This document shows positions 35,825-45,933 of a stretch of 64,000 bases of DNA, one piece after another; the first letter of the stretch is position 1, and each line of letters opens with the position of its first letter. The DNA comes from Crossiella equi (GTDB lineage Bacteria > Actinomycetota > Actinomycetes > Mycobacteriales > Pseudonocardiaceae): assembly GCF_017876755.1 (NCBI RefSeq), contig NZ_JAGIOO010000001.1:1984001-2048000 (forward strand). Reading direction: 5' to 3'. Below the pieces are notes generated by a model. The model was not told the DNA's origin. It made no database searches and saw only the letters and a program-made list of their open reading frames with translations. The position numbers were made by a program, and so were the translations under genes.

Positions 35825-37642
35825 TCACTCGACGGTGAGGCTCTTGGCCAGGTTGCGGGGCCGGTCGATGTCCCGGCCCAGCTTCTCCGCCACGTGGTGG
35901 GCGAACAGCTGCAGCGGGATGCCCAGCAGCACCGGGTCGAGCTGGACCTCGTTGCGCGGTACGACCAGCACGTCGTCGGCCAGGCCCTCGGGCAGCGTGG
36001 TGTTGGTGACCGCGATGACGGGGCCGCCGCGGGCCTTGATCTCCTCGATGGTGGCGAGGTTCTTGCCGAAGGTCTCGTCGTCGGGGATGACCACGATGGA
36101 CGGCATCTCCGGGTTGATCAGCGCCAGCGGGCCGTGCTTGAGCTCGGCCGACTGGTAGGCCTCGGCGTGGATGTAGGAGATCTCCTTGAGCTTCTGCGCG
36201 CCCTCGCGGGCCACCGGGTAGCCGCGCACCCGGCCGACGAAGAACATGTGCTGGGCGTGCGCGTACTTGTGCGCGACCCGGCGCACCTCGTCCTCGCCCG
36301 CCAGGATCTCGCTGAGCTGCTCCGGCAGGCGGCGCAGGCCCTCGACCAGGCGGCGCCCGTCGGCCAGGCCGAGGTCGCGCACGCGGCCCAGGTGCAGGGC
36401 CAGCAACGCGAAGCTGGCGGCCATATTGGTGAAGGACTTGGTGGCAGCGACGGAAACCTCGGGACCGGCGTGCAGGAACAGGCCGCTGCCGCACTCGCGG
36501 GCGATGGCGCTGCCGACCACGTTGACCACGCCCAGCAGGCGGCCGCCCTTGCGCTTGAGCTCGGCGACCGCGGCCAGGGTGTCGGCGGTCTCGCCGGACT
36601 GGCTGACCGCGATGTAGAGGGTGTCCTGGTCGATGACCGGGTTGCGGTAGCGGAACTCCGAGGACGGCTCGGCGTCGGCGGGGATGCGCGCCAGCTCCTC
36701 GACCAGGCAGGCGCCGATCTGGCCAGCGTAGTAGGAGGAGCCGGAGCCGAGGAACTTCACCCGGCGGATGGAGCGCACCTCGCGCGCGTCCAGGCCCACG
36801 CCGCCCAGGCGCGCGGTGCTGAAGCGCTCGTCCAGGCGGCCGCGCAGGGCCCGGTCCAGGGCGGCGGGCTGCTCGTGGATCTCCTTGTGCAGGAAGGTCT
36901 CGTGGCCGCCGCGGTCGTAGTCCTCGACGCTCATCGCCAGCGTGGTGGGGGTCTTGGCCACGGCGGAGCGGTCCAGGCGGCTGGTGCGGTACTCGTCGGC
37001 GCGCACGGTGGCCAGCTCGCCGTCGTCGAGGTAGACCACCTGCTGGGTGAAGCGGACCAGGGCGGCGACGTCGGAGGCGATGAACATCTCGTCGTTGCCG
37101 ATGCCGAGCACGACCGGGCTGCCCTGGCGGGCCACGACCAGCTCCTCCGGGAAGCGGGTGTCCAGCACGACGATGCCGTAGGTGCCCTCGACCTCGGAGA
37201 GCGCCTCGCGGACGGCGTCCTCCAGGCGTTCGGCCTGGCTGCGGGCCACCAGGTGGGCCAGCACCTCGGTGTCGGTCTCGGAGCGGAACTCCGCGCCCTC
37301 GGCGGTCAGCTTGGCGCGCAGCACCTCGGCGTTCTCGATGATGCCGTTGTGCACCAGGGAGATCCGGCCGGTGGGGTCCAGGTGCGGGTGCGCGTTGGCG
37401 TCGGTGGGCTCGCCGTGGGTGGCCCAGCGGGTGTGGGCCAGGCCGATGCCGCCGGGCACCTTGTCCCCGGCCAGCTCGCGCAGCTCGGCCACGCGCACGG
37501 CGGCCTTGACCACCTTCAGCTTGCCCTTGTGCAGCACGGCCAGGCCGGTGGAGTCATAACCCCGGTACTCCAGGCGGTGCAGCCCCTCCAGGAGCACCTC
37601 CGCCGCGTCCCGATGACCGACGTAACCGACCAATCCGCACAT
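35825..37642 (-). CDS. glmS: Glutamine-fructose-6-phosphate aminotransferase (isomerising)
   Basis: 605 residues. The N-terminal glutaminase (Cys2 nucleophile in MCGLVGYVGHRDAAEVLLEG, then LEYRGYDSTGLAV, HTRWATHGEPTDANAHPH) is followed by two SIS sugar-isomerase domains (SGSSYYAGQIGACLVEELAR, AVSQSGETADTLAAV, LKEISYIHAEAY) and ends in KSLTVE. It makes glucosamine-6-phosphate for cell-wall precursors. It starts with ATG at 37642; I see no glmS ribozyme-like leader. The neighbouring 89-residue gene is upstream on the same strand, ten bases away. Confidence 0.97.
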   Translation of the reverse strand: MCGLVGYVGHRDAAEVLLEGLHRLEYRGYDSTGLAVLHKGKLKVVKAAVRVAELRELAGDKVPGGIGLAHTRWATHGEPTDANAHPHLDPTGRISLVHNGIIENAEVLRAKLTAEGAEFRSETDTEVLAHLVARSQAERLEDAVREALSEVEGTYGIVVLDTRFPEELVVARQGSPVVLGIGNDEMFIASDVAALVRFTQQVVYLDDGELATVRADEYRTSRLDRSAVAKTPTTLAMSVEDYDRGGHETFLHKEIHEQPAALDRALRGRLDERFSTARLGGVGLDAREVRSIRRVKFLGSGSSYYAGQIGACLVEELARIPADAEPSSEFRYRNPVIDQDTLYIAVSQSGETADTLAAVAELKRKGGRLLGVVNVVGSAIARECGSGLFLHAGPEVSVAATKSFTNMAASFALLALHLGRVRDLGLADGRRLVEGLRRLPEQLSEILAGEDEVRRVAHKYAHAQHMFFVGRVRGYPVAREGAQKLKEISYIHAEAYQSAELKHGPLALINPEMPSIVVIPDDETFGKNLATIEEIKARGGPVIAVTNTTLPEGLADDVLVVPRNEVQLDPVLLGIPLQLFAHHVAEKLGRDIDRPRNLAKSLTVE

Positions 37643-37652
37643 GCGGGTACCC

Positions 37653-37922
37653 CTATCCGTAGACGATGCGACGCAGCTGCCGGGCGGTGAGCCTGGGCGC
37701 GGCGACCGGGCGGGCGGCGAGCTCGGCCGCGACGACGGGCCAGATGTCGTCGTTGCGCCGGTTGCGCCGCTTCAGCTCCCGGTGGCGGCGCCGGACGTAG
37801 TCCTCGACCGGCTCCGCGAAGTACCCCATGACGTCGCTGACCACGCGCGCCGCCATCGGCGCGGGCAGTCCGGTGGACGCGACCACATGGCGCACCAGCT
37901 CTTCTGGTGCCACCGAGTGCAC
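37653..37922 (-). CDS. Small conserved actinobacterial protein upstream of glmS
   Basis: 89 residues, basic, no membrane helix. MHSVAPEELVRHVVASTGLP and VSDVMGYFAEPVEDYVRRRH are followed by a C-terminal LTARQLRRIVYG. The GTG follows GGAGG by six bases. Similar short proteins are common in actinomycetes; function unknown. It probably forms an operon with glmS (gap ten bases). Confidence 0.72.
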   Translation of the reverse strand: MHSVAPEELVRHVVASTGLPAPMAARVVSDVMGYFAEPVEDYVRRRHRELKRRNRRNDDIWPVVAAELAARPVAAPRLTARQLRRIVYG

Positions 37923-38085
37923 GGGCTACCTCCGGGAGATCCACCCTGCCTCCCGGGGCTGGGGGCAGGCAAATTATCTGCCCGATTTCGGGCAAGCCCC
38001 TCCAGAGTACGTTCTCCAACCGTGCCCTTTCGGGGGGCGCGTCGATCCACCCGGACCCTCACGACCCGGTGTTAGCGTCCCTGAC

Positions 38086-38895
38086 GTGCCCGAATCCGAA
38101 GAGGTGCTGTCCCGCCCGGCCCCCGCGCCCGACCGGGTGCTGCGGTACGGGCCGGGGCCGGAGCGCGTGGTCGACGTCCGCTTCCCGGTCGCCGAGGGCC
38201 CGCACCCGGTGGTCGTGGTGATCCACGGCGGCTTCTGGAAGGCCCGCTACGACCGGGTGCACACCGGCCCGATGTGCGCGGCGCTGGCCGACGAGGGCTA
38301 CCTGGTCGCGGCGATCGAGTACCACCGGGTGGGCCAGGCCGAGGGCGGCTGGCCGGGCACCCTGGACGACGTGGCCGCGGCGGTGGACGCCCTGCCCGGC
38401 CTGCTGGGCGAGGCCGCCGACCCGGAGCGCGTGGTGCTGCTGGGCCACTCGGCGGGCGGGCACCTGGCGATGTGGGCGGCCGGGAGGCACCGCCTGCCCG
38501 AGGCCAACCCCTGGTACCGGAAGCGCCGCCCGGAGGTCCGGGGCGTGGTGGCCCTGGCCGGGGTGCTGGACCTGGCCCTGGCCGCGGCCGAGCACCTGGG
38601 CGACGGCGCGGTGGCGGGCCTGCTGGGCGGCCAGCCGGACACCCACTGGGAGCGCTACGCCGCCGCCGACCCGACCCGCCTGGTCCCGACCGGGGTGCGC
38701 TCGGTCCTGGTCCAGGGTGCCGCCGACTCGATCGTGCCACCGCAGGTCAGCCGGTCCTTCGCCGCCGCCGCGGTGGCCGCGGGCGACCACGCGGACCTGC
38801 GCGAGCTGCCGGGCCAGGGCCACTTCGAGCTGATCGACCCGCTGTCGGCGGCCTGGCCCGAGGTGCTCAAGGCCCTGGCGGAGCTGACCGGGTAG
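38086..38895 (+). CDS. Alpha/beta hydrolase, probable kynurenine formamidase
   Basis: 269 residues with an alpha/beta-hydrolase core: oxyanion loop VVVVIHGGFWKARYDR, nucleophile elbow VVLLGHSAGGHLAMWAAG, Asp in VQGAADSIVPPQ and His in GQGHFELIDPL. The HGGFW loop is typical of arylformamidases, which hydrolyse N-formylkynurenine, the product of the dioxygenase encoded 1.8 kb away. No other formamidase is visible between TDO and kynureninase, which supports the assignment. It is on the opposite strand from kynU/kynA, so it is separately transcribed. GTG 38086 has no clear ribosome site. Its end overlaps the methyltransferase end by 29 bases. Another esterase function remains possible. Confidence 0.68.
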   Translation: MPESEEVLSRPAPAPDRVLRYGPGPERVVDVRFPVAEGPHPVVVVIHGGFWKARYDRVHTGPMCAALADEGYLVAAIEYHRVGQAEGGWPGTLDDVAAAVDALPGLLGEAADPERVVLLGHSAGGHLAMWAAGRHRLPEANPWYRKRRPEVRGVVALAGVLDLALAAAEHLGDGAVAGLLGGQPDTHWERYAAADPTRLVPTGVRSVLVQGAADSIVPPQVSRSFAAAAVAAGDHADLRELPGQGHFELIDPLSAAWPEVLKALAELTG

Positions 38896-39490
38896 CGCGC
38901 AGCACGGTGTCGTGCGTGTGGTGGCTGCCGGCCGGCGCCTCACGCACGCGGGGCCGGGTCTCGTGCACGTGCGTGGTCCAGCCCTCGCCGAGCAGCGCGG
39001 CCAGGTCGGCGGGCTGGTAGAAGCGGTCGATGGGCGGCACGCGCTCGTCTCCGCCGTGCCAGTTCGGGTCGATCTGGCTGACGTCGTGCTGGACCACCAG
39101 CAGTGTGCCGCCGGGCGCGACCGCCTCCAGCAGCCGGTGCGCGGCGGGGTCACCGGGGGCCTTGAGCAGCGGGAAGTAGTGCAGCACGACCAGGTCGTAG
39201 CGCCGTGGCGGCGCGACCGAGGACAGGTCGGCGTGCAGCCAGGTGATCTCCAGGCCCCGGCTCTTCGCCTCGGCCTCGGCGCGGGCCAGGGCCACCGAGG
39301 ACAGCTCGGCGCCGGTCACCCGCCAGCCCTGCTCGGCCAGCCAGATCGCGTCCGCGCCCTCGCCGCAGCCCACGTCCAGGGCGGTGCCCCGGCCGGGGCC
39401 GGGCAGCTCCACCAGGAGCGTGCCGTTGGGCTGACCGCTCCAGATCCGCTCGCGTTCGCGGTAGCGCTCGTCCCAGAAGTTCTCGTCCAT
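38867..39490 (-). CDS. Class I SAM-dependent methyltransferase
   Basis: 207 residues. FWDERYRERERIWSGQPNGT leads to motif I ALDVGCGEGADAIWLAEQGW, and RYDLVVLHYFPLLKAPGDPA and VAPGGTLLVVQHDVSQIDPN follow. It resembles small thiopurine/tellurite-type methyltransferases. It lies between the putative formamidase and kynureninase genes, so a role on a kynurenine- or anthranilate-derived compound is possible but unproven. The ATG at 39490 directly follows a hairpin that could hide its weak ribosome site. Confidence 0.82.
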   Translation of the reverse strand: MDENFWDERYRERERIWSGQPNGTLLVELPGPGRGTALDVGCGEGADAIWLAEQGWRVTGAELSSVALARAEAEAKSRGLEITWLHADLSSVAPPRRYDLVVLHYFPLLKAPGDPAAHRLLEAVAPGGTLLVVQHDVSQIDPNWHGGDERVPPIDRFYQPADLAALLGEGWTTHVHETRPRVREAPAGSHHTHDTVLRATRSAPPGP

Positions 39491-39515
39491 GGGACCACCG
39501 TGGCCCGGTGGTCCC
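39491..39515 (-). terminator. Hairpin between kynU and the methyltransferase gene
   Basis: GGGACCACC (39491-39499) pairs with GGTGGTCCC (39507-39515) around a seven-base loop. It can terminate the kynA-kynU transcript; as it touches the ATG of the next gene, it could also limit that gene's translation from read-through mRNA. Confidence 0.6.
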
Positions 39516-39549
39516 AGGACTGGCGAGCTTTGTTGCCGAACCGGCAAAC

Positions 39550-40719
39550 TCAGAGCACGTCGGCGATGATCCGCACCGCCTTGGCCGCGTCCGCGTAGCG
39601 CACGTACAGCGGTGCGAAGCCGAAGCGCAGGAAGTCCGGCGGCCGGTAGTCGCCGATGACCTCGCGCGAGATCAGCTCCTTCATCACCTGCCCGGCGTCC
39701 GGGACCGACAGCGCCACGTGGTTGCCGCGCGCGGCCGTGCGCGGGGTGGTCACGGTGACCCGGCCGCCGAGCAGTTCGTCCACACCGGAGCAGAAGAACT
39801 CGGTGAGCCGCAAGCCCTTCTCCCGCACGGCCTCGACCGTGACGGTGTCCCAGACGTCCAGCGCGGCGTCCAGGGCGAGCATGGACAGGATGTCCGGGGT
39901 GCCGGTGCGGCCGCGCGTGATGCCCTCGGCCGGGGTGTAGCCGCTGGTCATGGCGAAGGGTTCGGCGTGCCCGTTCCACCCGCTGAGCGGCTGGTCGAAG
40001 GCCTCCTGGTGCCGCCGGGGCACGTAGAGGAAGGCGGGCGCGCCGGGGCCGCCGTTGAGGAACTTGTAGGTGCAGCCGACCGCGAGGTCCACCGCGTGCT
40101 CGTCCAGGCGCACGGGCAGCGCGCCGACGCTGTGGCAGAGGTCCCAGACCACGAGCGCGCCGGCGGCGTGCGCCGACGCGGTCAGCGTGCCCATGTCGTG
40201 CAGCTCGCCGGAGCGGAAGTCGACGTGGTTGGCCAGCACGACCGCGGTGCGCTCGCTGAACGCGGCGGCCATCTCCGGCATCGGCACCGCGCGCACCCGC
40301 GTGCCGGTGAGGCGGGCGACGGACTCGGCGATGTAGCCGTCGGTGGGGAAGGTGGCCGCGTCGACCAGCAGCTCGGGGCGGCCGGGGTTGAGCCGGACCG
40401 CCGCGACCAGCGCCTTGAACAGGTTCACACTGGTCGAGTCACCGACCACGACCTGCCCGGGCGCGCTGCCGACCAGGGGGGCGATGCGGTCGCCGATCCG
40501 TTCCGGGGCGCGCCACCAGCCCTCGCCCCAGCCGCGGATGAGCCGCCGCCCCCACTGCTGCCCGACCACCTCGGCCACCCGCGGGGCCACCGCGCGCGGC
40601 AGGGCGCCGAGGGAGTTCCCGTTGAGGTAGACCACGTCCGGGTCCAGGTCGAACAGCTCCCGGCAGCCGGCGATCGGGTCCTGTGCGTCCAGCTCGGCCG
40701 CACGGTCGAGCACGCTCAT
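39550..40719 (-). CDS. kynU: Kynureninase
   Basis: 389 residues, a PLP enzyme that cleaves kynurenine to anthranilate and alanine. Family features are VVYLNGNSLGALPRAVAPRV, WWRAPERIGDRIAPLVGS, the PLP Asp in VVWDLCHSVGALPV (Asp193) and Lys219 in GCTYKFLNGGPGAPAFLYVP. The ATG is 24 bases after the kynA stop, so both are in one operon (kynA first). The anthranilate formed is the substrate of the CoA ligase at 48844. Confidence 0.95.
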   Translation of the reverse strand: MSVLDRAAELDAQDPIAGCRELFDLDPDVVYLNGNSLGALPRAVAPRVAEVVGQQWGRRLIRGWGEGWWRAPERIGDRIAPLVGSAPGQVVVGDSTSVNLFKALVAAVRLNPGRPELLVDAATFPTDGYIAESVARLTGTRVRAVPMPEMAAAFSERTAVVLANHVDFRSGELHDMGTLTASAHAAGALVVWDLCHSVGALPVRLDEHAVDLAVGCTYKFLNGGPGAPAFLYVPRRHQEAFDQPLSGWNGHAEPFAMTSGYTPAEGITRGRTGTPDILSMLALDAALDVWDTVTVEAVREKGLRLTEFFCSGVDELLGGRVTVTTPRTAARGNHVALSVPDAGQVMKELISREVIGDYRPPDFLRFGFAPLYVRYADAAKAVRIIADVL

Positions 40720-40743
40720 GCGCTTCTCCTCACTGAGGGGGGC

Positions 40744-41586
40744 CTACACGTAGCTGCGCGCGGTCCACAGCTCGGGGAACACGGTGCGCTGCACGCGTTT
40801 CTCCAGCCAGGCCACCCCGGCCGAGCCTCCCGTGCCCGCCTTGGCGCCCATCGCGCGGCGGGTGGCGAGCAGGTGGTCGTAGCGCCAGCGCGCGAACTCC
40901 TCGGCGATGTCGGTCAGCACCTCGCCGAGGCGCTGCTCGTCGTGGTGCTCGGCGCGGTTGGAGTAGATGAGCGTCCAGACCTTCTCGATCTCCGGGTTGG
41001 GCTGGTGGCTCTGGGTGAGGTCGCGGTCCAGCGCGGCCGCCGGGACGTCGTAGCCGCGGCGCTTGAGCAGCGCGAGCGCGTCGTCGTAGAGGCTGGGCTG
41101 GCCCAGGGCGTGCTCCAGCTCGGCGTGCATGGCGGGCACCGCGCGGTGCGGCACGATCAGCGAGGCCGACTTCTCCCCGAGCAGGAACTCCACGTGCCGG
41201 TACATGCCGGACTGGAAGCCCGAGCCCTCGCCGAGGTTGGCGCGGAAGGCGTTGAACTCCTCGGGGGTCATGCGGGCGATCGAGCGCCAGGCCGCGTTGA
41301 GGCCCTGCACGTGCAGCACGCTGCGGTGCAGGGTGCGGATCGCGGAGTCGATGTCGTCGGCCCGCATCTCCTTCTGAGCCTGCCGCCACTCGAAGCACAG
41401 CAGCCCGAAGTACAGCTCCATGATCTGGGTGATGACCAGGAACGACATCTCGCCCGGGTCGTCGGACCAGCGCTGCTGCAAGGAGTGCAGGACCGAGGCG
41501 TGCACGTAGTCCTCGTACGGGGTGGTGCCGCCGAAGTCGAGCTTCGGGTCCCCCATGACGGGACAGCCGCCGGTGGTGGTGTCCAT
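40744..41586 (-). CDS. kynA: Tryptophan 2,3-dioxygenase (distal histidine replaced)
   Basis: 280 residues. It should open the indole ring of tryptophan to N-formylkynurenine. Conserved are SGFQSGMYRHVEFLLGEK (substrate Arg), LTQSHQPNPEIEKVWTLIY, and the proximal haem His238 in WRYDHLLATRRAMG, followed by AGTGGSAGVAWL. In the helix where classical TDOs have a distal His (pattern xxHQxxELW), this protein has LVITQIMELYF, so the His position reads Thr53 in my alignment. The ATG at 41586 follows GGGAGG by four bases. It is divergent from an Lrp-type regulator. A TDO-like monooxygenase role is an alternative. Confidence 0.88.
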   Translation of the reverse strand: MDTTTGGCPVMGDPKLDFGGTTPYEDYVHASVLHSLQQRWSDDPGEMSFLVITQIMELYFGLLCFEWRQAQKEMRADDIDSAIRTLHRSVLHVQGLNAAWRSIARMTPEEFNAFRANLGEGSGFQSGMYRHVEFLLGEKSASLIVPHRAVPAMHAELEHALGQPSLYDDALALLKRRGYDVPAAALDRDLTQSHQPNPEIEKVWTLIYSNRAEHHDEQRLGEVLTDIAEEFARWRYDHLLATRRAMGAKAGTGGSAGVAWLEKRVQRTVFPELWTARSYV

Positions 41587-41703
41587 GGTTCCTCCCTTCA
41601 CGATGCGGTCAATTCCACCCGGGCGGGGCCCAAACCGGAATGGCCGACACACCCCAAAACCGCGCCCGGGGATCACGTTCACAACCCGATCGGGCGCCTA
41701 GGC

Positions 41704-41715
41704 TCACGATCGTGA
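41704..41715. promoter_or_regulatory. Palindrome TCACGATCGTGA over the start codon of the Lrp-type gene
   Basis: A perfect 12-base palindrome covers the GTG start (41712) of the regulator. A related half (TTCACGATGCGG) lies near 41598, next to the kynA start. Both suit autoregulation and control of the divergent kyn operon; function is inferred. Confidence 0.45.
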
Positions 41716-42167
41716 ACACCGAGCTGGACAAGGTGGACTGGGCACTGCTGGACGCGTTGCAGGCCGACGCGCGCCTGTCGTACAACGAGCTGTCGCGCCG
41801 CGTGCACGTCTCACCACCCACCGTGGCGCAGCGGGTGCGCAGGCTGGAACAGCTGGGCGTGATCGCGGGCTACCACGCGCGCGTGGACCCGACCGCCGCC
41901 GGCCGTCCGGTGATCGCCCTGGTGCGCATGAAGTGCTACGGCGCGCGCTGCATCACCGTGCACCCGGAGCTGCTCGACGACTGCCCCGAGGTGCTGGAGG
42001 TGGTCCGGCTGACCGGGGACATCTGCTCGGTGGTCAAGGTCGCGGCGCCGTCCATCCGGGCCCTGGAGCGGCTGCTGGAGCGGTTGAGCACCTACGGGGA
42101 GACCTCCAGCGCCATGGTGCTGTCCACCCCGGTGGAGTGGCGGCCGGTCGCCGAACCGGACGGGTGA
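41712..42167 (+). CDS. Lrp/AsnC-family transcriptional regulator, probable kyn regulator
   Basis: 151 residues: an N-terminal helix-turn-helix (KVDWALLDALQADARLSYNE, RRVHVSPPTVAQRVRRLEQL) and a RAM effector domain (VIALVRMKCYGARCITVHPE, RLTGDICSVVKVAAPSIRAL). The GTG at 41712 is within a palindrome and lacks a ribosome site; it may be leaderless. Divergent from kynA, it probably senses tryptophan, kynurenine or anthranilate and controls kynA-kynU. Confidence 0.88.
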   Translation: MNTELDKVDWALLDALQADARLSYNELSRRVHVSPPTVAQRVRRLEQLGVIAGYHARVDPTAAGRPVIALVRMKCYGARCITVHPELLDDCPEVLEVVRLTGDICSVVKVAAPSIRALERLLERLSTYGETSSAMVLSTPVEWRPVAEPDG

Positions 42168-42221
42168 TCCGATCAGGATTCAAGAAGCGTGGCGGAAGTA
42201 CCCGGAGCTAGCGTGACCTGC

Positions 42222-42635
42222 ATGGACATCAACCTGCACGCCACCTTCCTCCCCCACGACGACCCCGAGGCCGCCGTCGCCTTCTACCGCGACGTGCTCG
42301 GCTTCGAGGTGCGCAACGACGTCGGCTACGGCGACAAGCGCTGGATCACCGTCGGCCCGGCCGGGCAGCCCGGGGTCAACATCGTGCTCAACCCGCTCGG
42401 CGCCGACCCGGGGGTCACCGAGGAGGAGAGCCGGGTCATCGCCGAGATGATGGCCAAGGGCACCTATGCCAGCATGGTCTTCGCCACCTCCGACCTGGAC
42501 TCGGCGTTCGAGAAGATCCAGGCGGGCAACGCCGATGTCGTCTCCGAGCCGATGATGCAGTCCTGGGGCGTGCGCGACTGCGCCCTGCGCGACCCCGCGG
42601 GCAACATGATCCGCATCCAGGAAATCAAGAACTGA
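42222..42635 (+). CDS. VOC-family (glyoxalase/bleomycin-resistance-like) protein
   Basis: 137 residues with the paired beta-alpha-beta-beta-beta module: [58 protein letters not shown]. Proteins of this kind bind a metal or sequester drugs. ATG 42222 starts the conserved part; an in-frame GTG at 42213, five bases after CGGAG, is a good alternative. It is 27 bases upstream of a UvrA-like drug-resistance ATPase, a pairing frequent in actinomycetes, so joint action against a DNA-binding compound is likely. Confidence 0.82.
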   Translation: MDINLHATFLPHDDPEAAVAFYRDVLGFEVRNDVGYGDKRWITVGPAGQPGVNIVLNPLGADPGVTEEESRVIAEMMAKGTYASMVFATSDLDSAFEKIQAGNADVVSEPMMQSWGVRDCALRDPAGNMIRIQEIKN

Positions 42636-42662
42636 GCACCACCGGTACTGAGGGGACCCCCG

Positions 42663-45041
<2,379 letters not shown>

Positions 45042-45063
45042 GGCCGTGCGGCGGCCGGGGTGC

Positions 45064-45861
45064 TCAGCGGTACTTCTTGAACTCCGGCTGCCGCTTCTCC
45101 GCGAAGGCCGCCGCGCCCTCCTGGCCCTCCTCGGTGTGTACGAACAGGTCCAGGCCGTCGAAGGCCAGGTGCGAGATGCCGCTGATGTGGTCGGTGTCGG
45201 CGTTGAAGGAGTGCTTGAGGAACTTCAGTGCGGTCGGCGAGTACGAGCCGATCTTGCGGGCCCAGGCGCGGGCGGTGTCCAGCAGCTCGGCCGCCGGGAC
45301 CACCTGGTTGACCAGGCCCCAGCGCTCGGCGGTGTGCGCGTCGAAGAGGTCGAGCAGGAACCAGATCTGGCGGGCCCGCTTCTCCCCCACCACGCGCGCC
45401 AGGTAGGCCGAGCCGAAGCCCGCGTCGAAGGAGCCCACGCGCGGGCCGGACTGGCCGAACCTCGCGTGCTCGGCGGCCACGGTCAGGTCGCACAGCACGT
45501 GCAGCACGTGCCCGCCGCCGACCGCGACGCCGTTCACCGCGGCGATCACCGGCTTGGGCACGTCCCGGATGAGGCGGTGCAGCCGCTCGATCTCGAAGGT
45601 GCCCCACTCGGTCTCGCCGTAGCTCCCGGTCTCCGCGCGCTCCTTGACGTCCCCGCCCGCGCAGAAGGCCCGTTCGCCCGCGCCGGTGAGGATGACCGCG
45701 CACACCTCCCGGTCCGCCCAGGCGTGCTTGAACGCCGAGATCAGCTCGTCCACCGTGCGACCGCGGAAGGAGTTCATCCGCTCCGGCCGGTTGATCGTGA
45801 TGACGGCGGCGCCGTCCTCGTCGACGGCGTAGGTGATGTCGGTGAAGTCCTCGGTGCGCAC
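45064..45861 (-). CDS. Crotonase-family enzyme of the BadI/MenB type, probable ring-cleaving CoA hydrolase
   Basis: 265 residues. It has the crotonase oxyanion-hole segments AFCAGGDVKERAETGSYGET and VIAAVNGVAVGGGHVLHVLC, then GPRVGSFDAGFGSAYLARVV and RQIWFLLDLFDAHTAERWGL. The latter two are typical of naphthoyl-CoA synthase and 2-ketocyclohexanecarboxyl-CoA hydrolase (BadI). In a cluster that makes 2-aminobenzoyl-CoA and its reduced derivatives, hydrolytic ring opening of a beta-keto cyclohexane-CoA is the attractive role. The GTG at 45861 follows GAGGAGAGG. It is divergent from the SDR gene, sharing a 72-base promoter region. Confidence 0.85.
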   Translation of the reverse strand: MRTEDFTDITYAVDEDGAAVITINRPERMNSFRGRTVDELISAFKHAWADREVCAVILTGAGERAFCAGGDVKERAETGSYGETEWGTFEIERLHRLIRDVPKPVIAAVNGVAVGGGHVLHVLCDLTVAAEHARFGQSGPRVGSFDAGFGSAYLARVVGEKRARQIWFLLDLFDAHTAERWGLVNQVVPAAELLDTARAWARKIGSYSPTALKFLKHSFNADTDHISGISHLAFDGLDLFVHTEEGQEGAAAFAEKRQPEFKKYR

Positions 45862-45890
45862 GGTGCCCTCTCCTCGGCTTCTCGATATGT

Positions 45891-45933
45891 CGTCATCTTG
45901 ACGGTCGTCAGCAACGTTTGACAAGCTTCCCCG
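45891..45933. promoter_or_regulatory. Shared element TTGACGGTCGTC in the divergent crotonase/SDR promoter
   Basis: CGTCA-TCT-TGACG (45891-45903) is an inverted repeat that overlaps TTGACGGTCGTCAGCAACG (45898-45916). Read as a promoter for the SDR gene: -35 TTGACG (45898), 18-base spacer, -10 CAAGCT (45922-45927), start codon GTG at 45934. The transcript would be leaderless. The distance from TTGACG to GTG is 36 bases, the same as in front of the monooxygenase gene (50840/50876). Confidence 0.6.
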
